This document shows, in pieces, positions 10,799 through 20,277 of a stretch of 64,000 nucleotides of DNA; position 1 is the first letter of the stretch; every line of letters begins with the position of its first letter. The notes below the pieces were generated by a model. That model ran no database searches and was not told the DNA's origin. It saw nothing but the letters and a program-made list of their open reading frames with translations. The translations under genes were made by a program, and so were the position numbers. The stretch is from Chrysogorgia sp. JL179-B06 (lineage: Eukaryota; Cnidaria; Anthozoa; Scleralcyonacea; Chrysogorgiidae), in assembly GCA_035772405.1 (NCBI GenBank), contig JAYKKM010000080.1:1-64000 (forward strand), read 5' to 3'.

Positions 10799-10861
10799 TA
10801 TTCCTGACAATATTTGTTTCGTGATGGCAAGTGCGAAGCTTACCACTCTCATCAGGTGAAT
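10799..10861 (-). ncRNA. Hammerhead-like motif with long stem II
   Basis: Minus strand: CTGATGA, a long imperfect stem II, GAA, stem III ACAA/TTGT and then C at the cleavage position. All three core segments are present. Stem I does not pair next to the core as read. Related motifs are at 12,530-12,690 with a variant third segment. Confidence 0.55.
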
Positions 10862-11129
10862 GTTGGTGGCGTCTGGTGTTAATTTCAGTATATTTGGAGA
10901 ATGTTTGGTTGATATGTAACGTCATGTTGTTTATGTCGTGCATGGATCGTGTTACAAGTGTGGAAAAATTATGTAATAAACAAGACGCCCGCTAGGCGGG
11001 GGGAGTTAACTCGGGCTACTTGTAGCCTGTCGCAGGGAACTACGTATTACAATCAGGGTATAACTGCTGAGGTCAGCCATTATCGCAACATGAAAGGAAA
11101 ATAAACACAGAAAGACTAACAAAACCTAG
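10862..11129. other. No gene recognised
   Basis: Unassigned sequence downstream of the hammerhead-like motif. Confidence 0.5.
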
Positions 11130-11310
11130 ACTCGGTGCTACAACAGGTTAGCTTGAGTAATAAACCTAAAACAAAGGATTTTATCCAGGGTGAGGTACAG
11201 CCTGACATTAATCGCAAGATCATTTGTTAAACCGTTTTTGAAGTTTTGCCAAGTTTCCAGACCATATCTCATTGGACCATATCTTGATTGACTCAACTAT
11301 GGTTAACATA
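11130..11310. mobile_element. Partial MITE copy (CCAGACCATATCTC family)
   Basis: Shares TAAACCTAAAACAAAGGAT and CAGACCATATCTC with the elements at 59.97-60.29 and 62.93-63.23 kb. It explains the minus-strand ORF that starts in this stretch and runs to 11,555, which I do not consider a gene. Confidence 0.6.
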
Positions 11311-12300
11311 TAGTTGATAGCTTTATTAAGCAATCCAAATGCAATTCCACTTGCAATCCCTTCTCTCTCTAAACTAAAAACTTCTACTAATAAAAAAATT
11401 ACTGGTAACTGAAAAAATATATATAATAATGATGCCATAATCATTTGGTAAAAAACTGCACTATGGTGATGCCCGAGATTACGTGGGAAAAAACAGAACT
11501 GCCACTTTTTAAAACCTGCACACAACAATTTGATAATGGAACAAATACACTTCATGCTTTTGCAATGTATGGTACTTACTTATGGTTTTCATGAAACACC
11601 AAAACGTACCATGTTTTTAAATCGTATATTATAAGGTGTCTCTTTATAACATCAAAGATATGTGATAATAATAATTGTGATAATGGAAATAATAATAATC
11701 AGGACGAGACATCAGACGATCGTCAAGTCAAGCTCCATTTCCTCAAAATAAACTATTTCTGATTCCCAGTACAGTGAATAGAAACTGTATCTTTCTGATT
11801 GCCAGGTGATGAGTTGATAATATATTGTAATATAATATATAACAAGACTGGGAGAGAAATTTTCTAAACAAGTAACTAATTTATAGACTCCAATATAAAC
11901 ACCAAGTAACTTGTTTCCATAAATAAACAGGTCCTATAAACAACTACAAAACATTGTCAATGCTATATACCTGCATGTGGTTGATGGTCTGTTAGGGGTT
12001 TAATTGCTCGAATTGATATAATGTCCCAATGGCAATTTGCATTACTGACACATGGTTGGCTCCCCAAATGTGCCAGATGCTTCTGTTTCTATCCCTGGAT
12101 TACTATCTATTTCGGAATATAAGATCGGACAAATACAAACGGACCTCCTCCAGTCTGCTCTATTGATCGGACTGTATAAAAATAGCTAATGATTTAACTT
12201 TTCCCATTCATTAATTATTAGTTAGGTTTATTTCCCGTGTATTTGATTGGGCTACTTTCTACCTGTGGACCACCCTTTTGGCATATATATTAAAACCCTA
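11311..12300. other. No gene recognised
   Basis: Unassigned AT-rich sequence with no conserved coding pattern seen on either strand. Confidence 0.5.
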
Positions 12301-12319
12301 ATTTATTTTATTTCATTCT

Positions 12320-12440
12320 CGTCTTACTCTGATGAAGGGCTCCGCTCGAAAACGTCAGTATCTCGTTCCCCCCACTAAAATTCTTGCCAGTTTACCACCC
12401 TTTTCACTTTGCTATATATTCAAAAACACTGTCTACGGCA
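12320..12440 (+). ncRNA. Hammerhead-like PLE terminus, best copy of its family
   Basis: CTGATGA at 12,329-12,335, stem II GGGC/GCTC, GAAAACGTCAGTATCTCGT and then the conserved tail CTTGCCAGTTTACCACC and TTCACTTTGCTATAT. Stem III can be ACG/CGT with cleavage after C in related copies. Followed by AAAACACTGTCTACGGCAGC and TA-rich DNA. The stem I mismatch argues for loss of activity. Confidence 0.6.
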
Positions 12441-12529
12441 GCACTCTTTCTTATTATATATATTAATATATATATATATACTATAACAAACAGAAGTGAA
12501 AACACTGATTACTTCAATTGAAGTTTATT

Positions 12530-12690
12530 CACAACCAAACACTTGTTTCGTATGACAATCCGATTGAAGCTTGCCACACTCATCAGGTGAATGTGGCTAA
12601 TGTGAGTGTGGCAAGCTTCCGGGATTGTCATACGAAAACAAGTTTGTTGTGAATAAACTTCAAATGAAGTAATTCAGTGATTTTCACTTT
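12530..12690. repeat. Inverted pair of hammerhead-like ends
   Basis: The left arm holds minus-strand CTGATGA (plus 12,590-12,596) with a 9-bp stem II (GTGTGGCAA/TTGTCATAC), GAA and stem III ACAA/TTGT. The right arm repeats GTGTGGCAAGCTTC and CATACGAAAACAAG in the opposite sense but has lost CTGATGA. The base after stem III is G, which is unfavourable for cleavage. Confidence 0.6.
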
Positions 12691-12726
12691 TTGTTTGTTA
12701 TTCTCGCTCTGCGTTTACGGCATTGA

Positions 12727-12736
12727 GCACTCTAGA
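12727..12736. other. TTGAGCACTC box
   Basis: This 10-bp word, followed by TAGA, recurs at 49,940 and, in the complementary form GAGTGCTCAA, in the 7.2-kb and 48-kb tandem repeats. It marks element edges. Confidence 0.5.
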
Positions 12737-12789
12737 TCCTATGTCATGATGACTTTTGAAACCTTGATAATTTTTATCAAAATTACTTA

Positions 12790-12792
12790 TTT

Positions 12793-12823
<31 letters not shown>

Positions 12824-12872
12824 ATATATATATAGATATATATATATATATATTTCTATATATATATATATA

Positions 12873-12959
<87 letters not shown>

Positions 12960-12960
12960 A
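12790..12960. repeat. (TA)n microsatellite
   Basis: Long TA run between two inverted hammerhead-like elements. Confidence 0.95.
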
Positions 12961-12964
12961 TATT

Positions 12965-13145
12965 TATAGGGGGCAAAGTGTTAGAAGGTGGCAAACTGCC
13001 AAGAATTCAGTGACGAGATACTGACGCTTCGAGCGGAGCCCTTCATCAGGAGTTAATAGGCCTCCGCTACGGAAGCGTCAGTATCTCGTCACTGCAATTA
13101 GTTGGCAGTTTTGCACCACCTTTTCACTTTGCTATATTATTCAAA
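12965..13145. repeat. Inverted pair of hammerhead-like PLE ends
   Basis: Minus-strand CTGATGA (plus 13,043-13,049) with GGGC/GCTC stem II and GAAGCGTCAGTATCTCGTC. About 10 bp later the plus strand resumes the same family without CTGATGA (GAAGCGTCAGTATCTCGTCA). The outer ends read AAAGTG..GGTGGCAAACTGCC and its complement. Confidence 0.65.
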
Positions 13146-13149
13146 ACAC

Positions 13150-13350
13150 TGTCTACGCAGCACTTCTACTTATATATATATTATATATATATATATTATA
13201 TAGATAATATATATAATTAATCTTATAGTTATATATATTCTTTATTATATATAATATATATAATATCTATATATATAATATATATAATATATAATATTAA
13301 TTTATATATAATAAATATTTATATATATATATATATATACATATTATATA
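13150..13350. repeat. TA-rich tract
   Basis: Mixed TATATA/ATAATA low-complexity DNA. Confidence 0.9.
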
Positions 13351-13362
13351 GTATTTTCGCTT

Positions 13363-13556
13363 ACCTCAAAAACTGGTCTGCTACAACTTGTTTCAATCTG
13401 TAAAAGTAATCTCTTTGAAAATGATTCTTATTACAGATGAAACAAGTTGTAGCAGACCAGTTTTGAGGTTAAGCGAAAAATCATATTATTTGCTCTAACT
13501 ATATGTTGTATGTAGCACTCTTTGCATTTCGCTAGACCATAAACCTACACGTTAAT

Positions 13557-13560
<4 letters not shown>
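13363..13560. mobile_element. Foldback element with AAACAAGTTGTAGC arms
   Basis: Arms TTTTCGCTTACCTC..AACTGGTCTGCTACAAC (13,365-13,412) and their complement (13,432-13,485) form a long hairpin with a short loop. The tail GCACTCTTTGCATTTCGC and AAACCTACACGTT recurs after the copy at 15.95-16.31 kb. Confidence 0.75.
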
Positions 13561-13595
<35 letters not shown>

Positions 13596-13680
13596 TATAT
13601 TATTATATATACTTATATATGTATACCTGTATCTATCATCTATATATATTATATATATATATATATATATATCAAATGAC
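13561..13680. repeat. (TA)n tract
   Basis: TA-rich microsatellite with TTA interruptions. Confidence 0.9.
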
Positions 13681-15483
13681 GTGGTGGAAAAGGTCTAGAA
13701 TTTCGTCCCGGATGTAAGTGACCGGTAGATCCAGTGAATCGAGATATCCCAAACCCAGCCCGAGAGCCCTGGAGAAAAAAAACGTCATCAAATGCTCTAA
13801 GAACATCACACGTTTCCCTCGTCAGCATCGACCACTATACAGTACAGGTTGCGTCGCGACAAGCATTAAAGCGGTTACTACGAATCACAGGAAATATGTT
13901 CTACGCTTTGTTTTTAAAAACGTTTAAAGAACACAAGAGAACCGATTTGCCAGAGCCAACATACACACCAAACATCGAGACCCAATCCGTGATTCATGAT
14001 TATTAATACATAAATGGAGAATTAACAATGTAATCATCATGGAACTTACAAGAACCGGATGCTTGACTGACTATCAAAGCATCACTTATCCTGCAATCTA
14101 GTTATGCAAAATGTCCATGAGCAAAATAGGCACAGCGGGAAATTCGGCACATATTTAGCATCTCTTCGAGAAATGGTTTTGGATCTTGCGAGGCAGAGAA
14201 GCCGTTTTTTATAACGAAATTTGAAAGCAATGTTTCAAATTTTCGGAAGGCTGGAAGGCCCTCCATTACTATTCTCCACCGTCACCGCGGATCCGCCCGC
14301 GCCGAAAAGGAGTGTCAACATCCACCTCATTTTCGTATACGGAGCATGGATTTTGCAGGCTTTTGTATATTCGCTGAGATAAAGGCACTACCACATCGCC
14401 TGATCTAGAAAGCGCAAGACATTTTGTTTGCTTAAAGACTCTCGCGGGCGCTTGCATTTTTTAAAGCTAGACATCAAGGCTTGAGTGTACAGTTATTTTA
14501 AGCGCATTCCGGTCTATTTCATGGACAAACAGATAAGGGTAGCAGAATGTGTGCACTTATATCATTGCAATTACCATAACCTTTGAAATCTCTCAGCAAA
14601 TTCAAGTGATATTACATTCAGAAGGAAGTAAACACTAGACACGTCGTCTACCTACCAAACTACATCGTGTGGAAATTTATGGTAGAAATGGGTTCCCTTG
14701 GTTGGGCGGCTTTTGGAAGAGGTTGTTAATCATAGGACCTCGTGACACGATTTTCTAAAGAAAACTGTCTGTCCATTCCCACGTGTAGTGTTATTAGTAA
14801 GTAATTTTACCATGACATCAGGTAAATTAGTTATTAAAATGTACCTGAAGGTCCCCATAGGTCCGATGGAGAAGCCTTTCACAAATTATCCTCTCGAGGC
14901 TTCGACGGACATTTAATCACTGATTCCCCGATATGTCTTTGTTATTAAATTGTAATACCATGTATACCGACGAGAAATATAATTTGTATTGATTTTTAAA
15001 CCCAATTTGTAAAAATTCATTAAAAACACACAACAAAACAAAAAAATAAAAAAAAAAAAATAATTCATGACGCCCGAAAATTCAAAAGAAATTATTATTT
15101 AATCTAGCACTCTTTAACACAGGGATAAAAACATAATTAATATTAAAATAATTTGTTATGTACCGTTTCTACAACTTCCAAAAACTAAAAGTATGTATTA
15201 TATATTTCTACTCATTTTACAAGTCCATTTGTATCAGCACGCTCATGTTTAAACTACTTACTTAATAATTGGGTTTATTGAAAGTTTCAAAATAAGCTTC
15301 AATAATTAAGAAAATGTACACAATTAAAATGTGCTTTTAGCACCAATCGGGGATTAGTGTAGGAATTGGGTTTGATAGAATTGTCTATTTTTCTAAAAAA
15401 TTAAATGTTAAAGTTTCCTTTTTCCCCAGCTCCAACTTGGCCAGGTGCGAATTTTCTAAACCCAATGGTTGCGTTAATTGCAC
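13681..15483. other. Unassigned sequence with chance ORFs
   Basis: Two overlapping plus-strand frames (13,718-13,927 and 13,734-14,006) and a minus frame (14,269-14,457) lack recognisable motifs. An A-rich run lies at 15,030-15,065. No supported gene. Confidence 0.45.
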
Positions 15484-15702
15484 CTATACAAACAACATTG
15501 TCCTATTTTCAACAAGCCACAATAGGCCTACGAGCACATCCATACGACTAGGCAACCTAGTTGCATCTAGAACAGATGTAACAGGCATGTTGATGACGAT
15601 GCCAGTTAATACACTATTACATCTGCCCTTCACTCCATTCTCCTCCAAAGGATTCTTCACCCAATGACATGGGAAAGCGTCTTTGTCGAACAATGTTTTC
15701 AC
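15484..15702 (-). CDS. Unrecognised ORF, 72 aa
   Basis: The minus-strand ORF has a protein-like composition (CHWVKNPLEENG near the start, LLWLVENR near the end), but I do not recognise it. There is no promoter or splice evidence, and the overlapping plus-strand ORF at 15,437-15,667 has no better support. It could be a transposon fragment or chance. Confidence 0.2.
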   Translation of the reverse strand: MKTLFDKDAFPCHWVKNPLEENGVKGRCNSVLTGIVINMPVTSVLDATRLPSRMDVLVGLLWLVENRTMLFV

Positions 15703-15904
15703 AAAGAAAGGAAAAGATGTTTTAAATTCGTTGTTATTTAAAATTTACTCACAAAACTGTTATTATACATATCCACCTGTAAAAATAGTTTAAATGTTCC
15801 GTTGCAATGCCATTAAATAGTTTTTTCAGATCTTACCCACGCCCATGCACTACCTGGATGGTCTTAGGGTAAAGTTTCCACATTTTATATATTATTTATT
15901 ATAA
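15703..15904. other. No gene recognised
   Basis: AT-rich spacer. Confidence 0.5.
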
Positions 15905-15914
15905 TATCTATATA

Positions 15915-15952
<38 letters not shown>
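15905..15952. repeat. (TA)n microsatellite
   Basis: TA run directly before a copy of the foldback element seen at 13.36 kb. Confidence 0.95.
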
Positions 15953-15953
<1 letters not shown>

Positions 15954-15954
15954 G

Positions 15955-16310
15955 ATTTTCGCTTACCTCAATAACTGGTCTGCTATCAACTTGTTTCATC
16001 TGTAAAAGAATTCCTTCAGGCAGTGACTGCCTAAACTTTTATTTTACACGCCTCTACCAAAGTTATATCAGGCGCGGATTTAGAAGGTTAGTCGCATTAA
16101 ATCTAGATTTAGAATTTGCAATTCATAAATACCTGTGAAAAAACAATCCGATTGGATCGGTTTTTGTTCTGAATTATTCTTAAGCAAAGCATAACCAATA
16201 GGGTTGTTCATGAAGTGTCTAATTTATGCGACTAACTTCTAAATCCGCGCCTCTGTATATGTTTGTTGAGCACTCTTCTGCATTTCGTAGACCAAAACCT
16301 ACACGTTTAT
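15955..16310. mobile_element. Copy of the 13.36-kb element carrying an inner MITE
   Basis: The left end TTTTCGCTTACCTC and the right end CATTTCGTAGACCAAAACC match the 13.36-kb element. The second foldback arm is replaced by other DNA including the MITE at 16,068-16,256, so the element was interrupted or rearranged. Confidence 0.6.
16068..16256. mobile_element. MITE with hAT-like terminal repeats
   Basis: The left end AGGCGCGGATTTAGAAGG and the right end, complement of AGGCGCGGATTTAGAAG, continue into TTAGTCGCAT on both sides, giving about 30-bp terminal inverted repeats with one or two indels. The GGCGCGGAT start resembles hAT-group ends; that assignment is tentative. No transposase inside. 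Confidence 0.65.
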
Positions 16311-16369
16311 ATAGATTATATAATTATATTGTATATCTATATATAAGTATATATAGAATGGTATTTAAA

Positions 16370-17430
16370 ATGATTCGTTTCATTACTATACTTACTTCCA
16401 TTTTCCACACACACGATTAACTTTTAACGATTAGAAGCCCTCCACTCCCCAGCAATCTTGGAAATTAAATCAAGGACTCCAGCCCTTGTGACACTGGACC
16501 GGCGGGTTAAAAGGTGGAGGCTAAAACAGAAATGATGTTCAAAGTTCAGGGTCGTGGACAATGTGGCGTTCTGGGAATATCTTACTTCTAAAGAACAGGA
16601 AGTGAAAGTACAAATTTTTACCATATTTTATTTATGTTGATTCACTAGAAGTGCTCAAGCAAAGTAAACTGAGCGAGCATATATATATCGATTCTTTTTG
16701 TGAGTGTTTGTTTCACTCTCCAAGATCTACTTGAAAAGCATCGGATGTTTGTCCCGTACCGAAGCCGCACTACGGCACATAATGGGGTGACCCGCGTACG
16801 GATCTAACCAGGCGTCGTAAACCCTTTTTCCCCGGATTGGTTTGTGGACGAGAGTGCACAAGGCCGGGTTAAAGCGTGCTAATATAGGCATGGTATTTAA
16901 AATGAATTGTTTCATTACTATACTTACTTCCATTTATCCACACAATATAAAATATGTAAAAAATTTGTTTACTTTCACTTCCTGTTCTTAGAAGTAATAT
17001 TCCCAGAAACGCATCACATGTGTCCACGACCATCGAACTTTTGAACATCAATTTCTGTTTCTAGCCTCCACCTTTTAACCCGCCGGGTACAGTGTTCACA
17101 AGGGGCTGGAGGTCTTGATTTATTTCAAGATTGCTGGGGATGTGGAGGGCTTCTATCAGTTAAAAAAGTTAATCGTTTTTTTCTTTGTGTGTGGAAAAAT
17201 GGATAAGGTAAAGTATAGTAATGAAAACAATCATTTTAACTACCATTCTATATTAGCACGCTTTTACCGGCTTGTGCACTCTCGTCACACAAACCAAATC
17301 CGGGGGAGAAAAGGGGGGTTTACGCTGTTAGATCGGTACGCGGTGTTGGTCACCCATTTTATGTGCCGTAGTGACGGCTTCGCCTGTTACGGGAACAAAC
17401 ATTCCAGATGCTTTTCTAGTAGATCTTGGA
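16370..17430. repeat. Complex inverted and direct repeat block
   Basis: Segment A (about 16,420-16,625) is the inverse of about 16,960-17,165, and segment B (about 16,735-16,885) is the inverse of about 17,255-17,425. The phrase GGTATTTAAAATGA with CATTACTATACTTACTTCC occurs at 16,370 and 16,890 in direct order and inverted near 17,210. It looks like two opposed copies of one roughly 500-bp element, permuted. The ORFs inside are non-coding translations. Confidence 0.7.
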
Positions 17431-17692
17431 TGAGTGTAAACAAACAACTCCACAATAATATCGATATGTATGATATATATATCTATATTATTAGTATATA
17501 TCATTAGTTCATTCTGTTTCTGTTTTTCTCTGGCAAATATCATGCATATTTTGGTAACAGACTTTGTCGTTTTCTTGTTCCTTCCACACTGCGCTAAAAA
17601 AGGCGCGAGGAACGTCAGTAAATTGGACGGGAGGGATTATATATAGGATACTAGGTCCAAAATTACAGATAAGGTATTTCGTAATATGTAAC

Positions 17693-17812
17693 AATTATTC
17701 ACCGAAGGTTGGAGAGTGATATAGTGGGTGGATATTTACCGAGACGCTCGAAGCTGTCGATGATAAATATCCAACCGCTATTCACTGACACTGAGGGTGA
17801 ATAATTGTTTTT
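17693..17812. mobile_element. Short MITE, AACAATTATTCACC ends
   Basis: Left AACAATTATTCACC and right GGTGAATAATTGTT, with inner arms GGATATTTACCG / GATAAATATCC. Total about 115 bp. Similar AACAATTAT ends occur at 46,168 and 62,668. Confidence 0.8.
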
Positions 17813-18900
17813 TAGCAATATACCAAAACAAATTGATAAAAAATAAACGTAAATTTCGGTTAGTTTCATTATAATTTAGCCAGAAAAGTGTTGCGAAACG
17901 CAAGGCAAAACTAAATTCTCCGTAATGGGTTGGGCAACTCCATATTTGGAGTTGGTTTACCAGGTTTTGACAAGCTGACAGAAGCCGGTGCGTTTTAAAA
18001 ACCTGTTCGAAAGCTTGATCACAGTAAGGCAAATGAAACCACTGGATTTTAGCTCAAAGGAATATATTTTAATACTGTACATGGAAAACCTGTAGGACAA
18101 AAGGATAAACTAATGAATTATGGCCCGTGAGTAAAACGGACAGTTGTTCTTTTCAACAGATGAGTACTATAAGCGTATTTATTTCTGGTGACGATGTTTC
18201 ATTCGTTGAATTATCCTTGTAATTTATATAAGATTTTTCATGAGGGTGTTACTGTTACAAAGTCTGGTTAGTATGTTTTCCAGGTAATTTGTTTAGTATT
18301 CAGTTCATTTACTCGCCCATAGTTTCTTGAGCAGTGTTATCGCGTGTAATTCTTTTCTATGGCCGAAACCGTACTAATTCTTTAAGTTTTGCTTGGTTTT
18401 TTTTATTGTTGATAACTGAAATGATTTTTTAATGTTTATGAATGTTATTAAATTCTATATGAACGGCAAAATTCATATTGATCTCAAAAACTATATAAAG
18501 GCGATATATCGATATTATGAACTACGGAGTACACTTTTCTTTCCTTAATATTTGAAGAAAAACTGGCAACAGGGTCAGTTCGTTCAATTGAGTTTGTTTT
18601 TGGAGCACATCATTCGTTGTTTCTGCGGGTTTTTGAGCACTTTCTATTTCTTCTCTTTCAACACTTGTTTTTCATAAATGTACCTAAAATAATTTCCCTA
18701 CATACCAGTAATTGTTATTTCTACCTGGCTGCCTTTACCAATTTCTTGCATTATTTTAAAATAGAAAATCGTTCAAGAGGAATGACACCAGTTGTTTTGC
18801 AGAAACAGTGAATAGTGCAGGATATCCCGAGCTAGAGGAAACCAATTCAGATTGCCACGAAAAGCACTATTCACTTGTTTTGGTATAGCCTAATAATAAT
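17813..18900. other. No gene recognised
   Basis: Unassigned DNA. ORFs at 17,778-18,032 (minus) and 18,617-18,811 (plus) lack motifs. Confidence 0.45.
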
Positions 18901-18902
18901 TT

Positions 18903-19400
18903 TCATGATCGAGTCGGTTTTCTTTGGTGTACCGCGGCAGTATATAACATACTGCCTTATGAATACTAATTAGTTAATAAATGAAGAAAAAAAACTAGGA
19001 AAATCTTCGTCCAAAGTGAAAAAATAAACCAAAATTTTTCGTTAGAAAACCTCCTCAATATGAAATAAGTTCAGTTAATTACCTCAGAACGGTCAGCGTG
19101 TATGCAGATTATTATACAGGCCTCGGACGCTGGCGCCCGTCCTCGGGGCAGTTATATAGCATCCATCCCCTCGTTCTCGGCAATTAACTCATTTTTTTTT
19201 TTAACTTACAGTGTAGTTCATGATTGAGTCGGTTTTTTCTTTGATGTACCGCAGGGTCTTTATCTAGCTAATGGAAAGACCATGATATACTAATTAGATA
19301 AGAAATGAAGGAAAAAAAAACTAGGGAAATCTTTGTCCAAGGTGGATATAAAATGGACAAAAACTCTGTTGGAAAAACTTCCTCAATCATGAACTAAATC
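18903..19400. repeat. Direct duplication, ~185-bp units about 314 bp apart
   Basis: 18,905-19,090 and 19,219-19,400 share ATGATTGAGTCGGTTTT, TGTACCGCAG, AACTAGG.AAATCTT and CCTCAAT segments. Divergent copies; function unknown. Confidence 0.65.
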
Positions 19401-20277
19401 AGATAGATCCCATCGAATGTCGGGTATTTATCATAAAGGCCCTCCTTCTCGGGATTAACTTTTACTTATTCAATTTTTTTTTCTCTCAATTTTTGATTGG
19501 CTATAAACTACGCTACGTTCAGTCTGACACCTTCTAGTTATAATCTTAGCGTAAGCATAAAAAATGGGGGGAAGCAAACGTTGTTTTTACTGCAAATAAT
19601 ACTCATACTTACGCGTATTTGCATAGTAACTGAAAATATTTTTTCATTTACAAAGTGTCTTTGAATTAAAATAATAATACAACAACGCAGATATTGGTAA
19701 AAAAACTGTTAGAAATAAATTGAAGAATAAAACAATTATCGAAACTGTAGTTGATAACATCGTACAATATTACAAATTAATTATCTCACAATTCTAAATT
19801 CTGATTACAATTTTAGAAAATATATCGAAGAACAACAGGAGATGGATGAAGTTCCTTGCACCTCTGCAGGTTAGTAAAATGGATTTTATTGTAATATTGA
19901 ACAAAGACATTCCCCTGGATTCTTTTTTAATATCTAATGGATATTTCGTGGTGTCCTATCAATTACTTGTATTTATATAAAAAATATTGACAAGAAAGAA
20001 ATGGAGGAACTATCGCCCACGGCTTTTTTGTTTCCACACCGCAACAGACTACAACTGAAAGAAAGTACATTTTTTATAAATATCTTGGCAGTAATTCTTA
20101 ATGCAAATCTCAATTTTTAAGGAAACGTAACGAAAATGGTTTTTCGCATGATGTCATCGAGATTTGGTGCATTGAATCGGTTACAAAAATAAAATAATCA
20201 TGGACTCTTTCTGATTAAAATTCACAAGTCTTATGCTTTGCAATGAGTTTTGGCGTTTTAAGGAGTGGATTTATTGT
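19401..20277. other. Mostly unassigned, with one possible micro-exon
   Basis: At 19,817-19,869 a 53-nt stretch lies between a TTTTAG acceptor and a CAG/GTTAGT donor and is open in two frames, one reading YIEEQQEMDEVPCTSA. There is no partner exon, so this is weak. The rest shows nothing. Confidence 0.25.

Noticed and set aside
11220..11555. 111-residue minus-strand ORF with hydrophobic stretches
   Set aside because: Part of it lies in a MITE copy shared with 60.2 and 63.1 kb and the rest has no recognisable domain.
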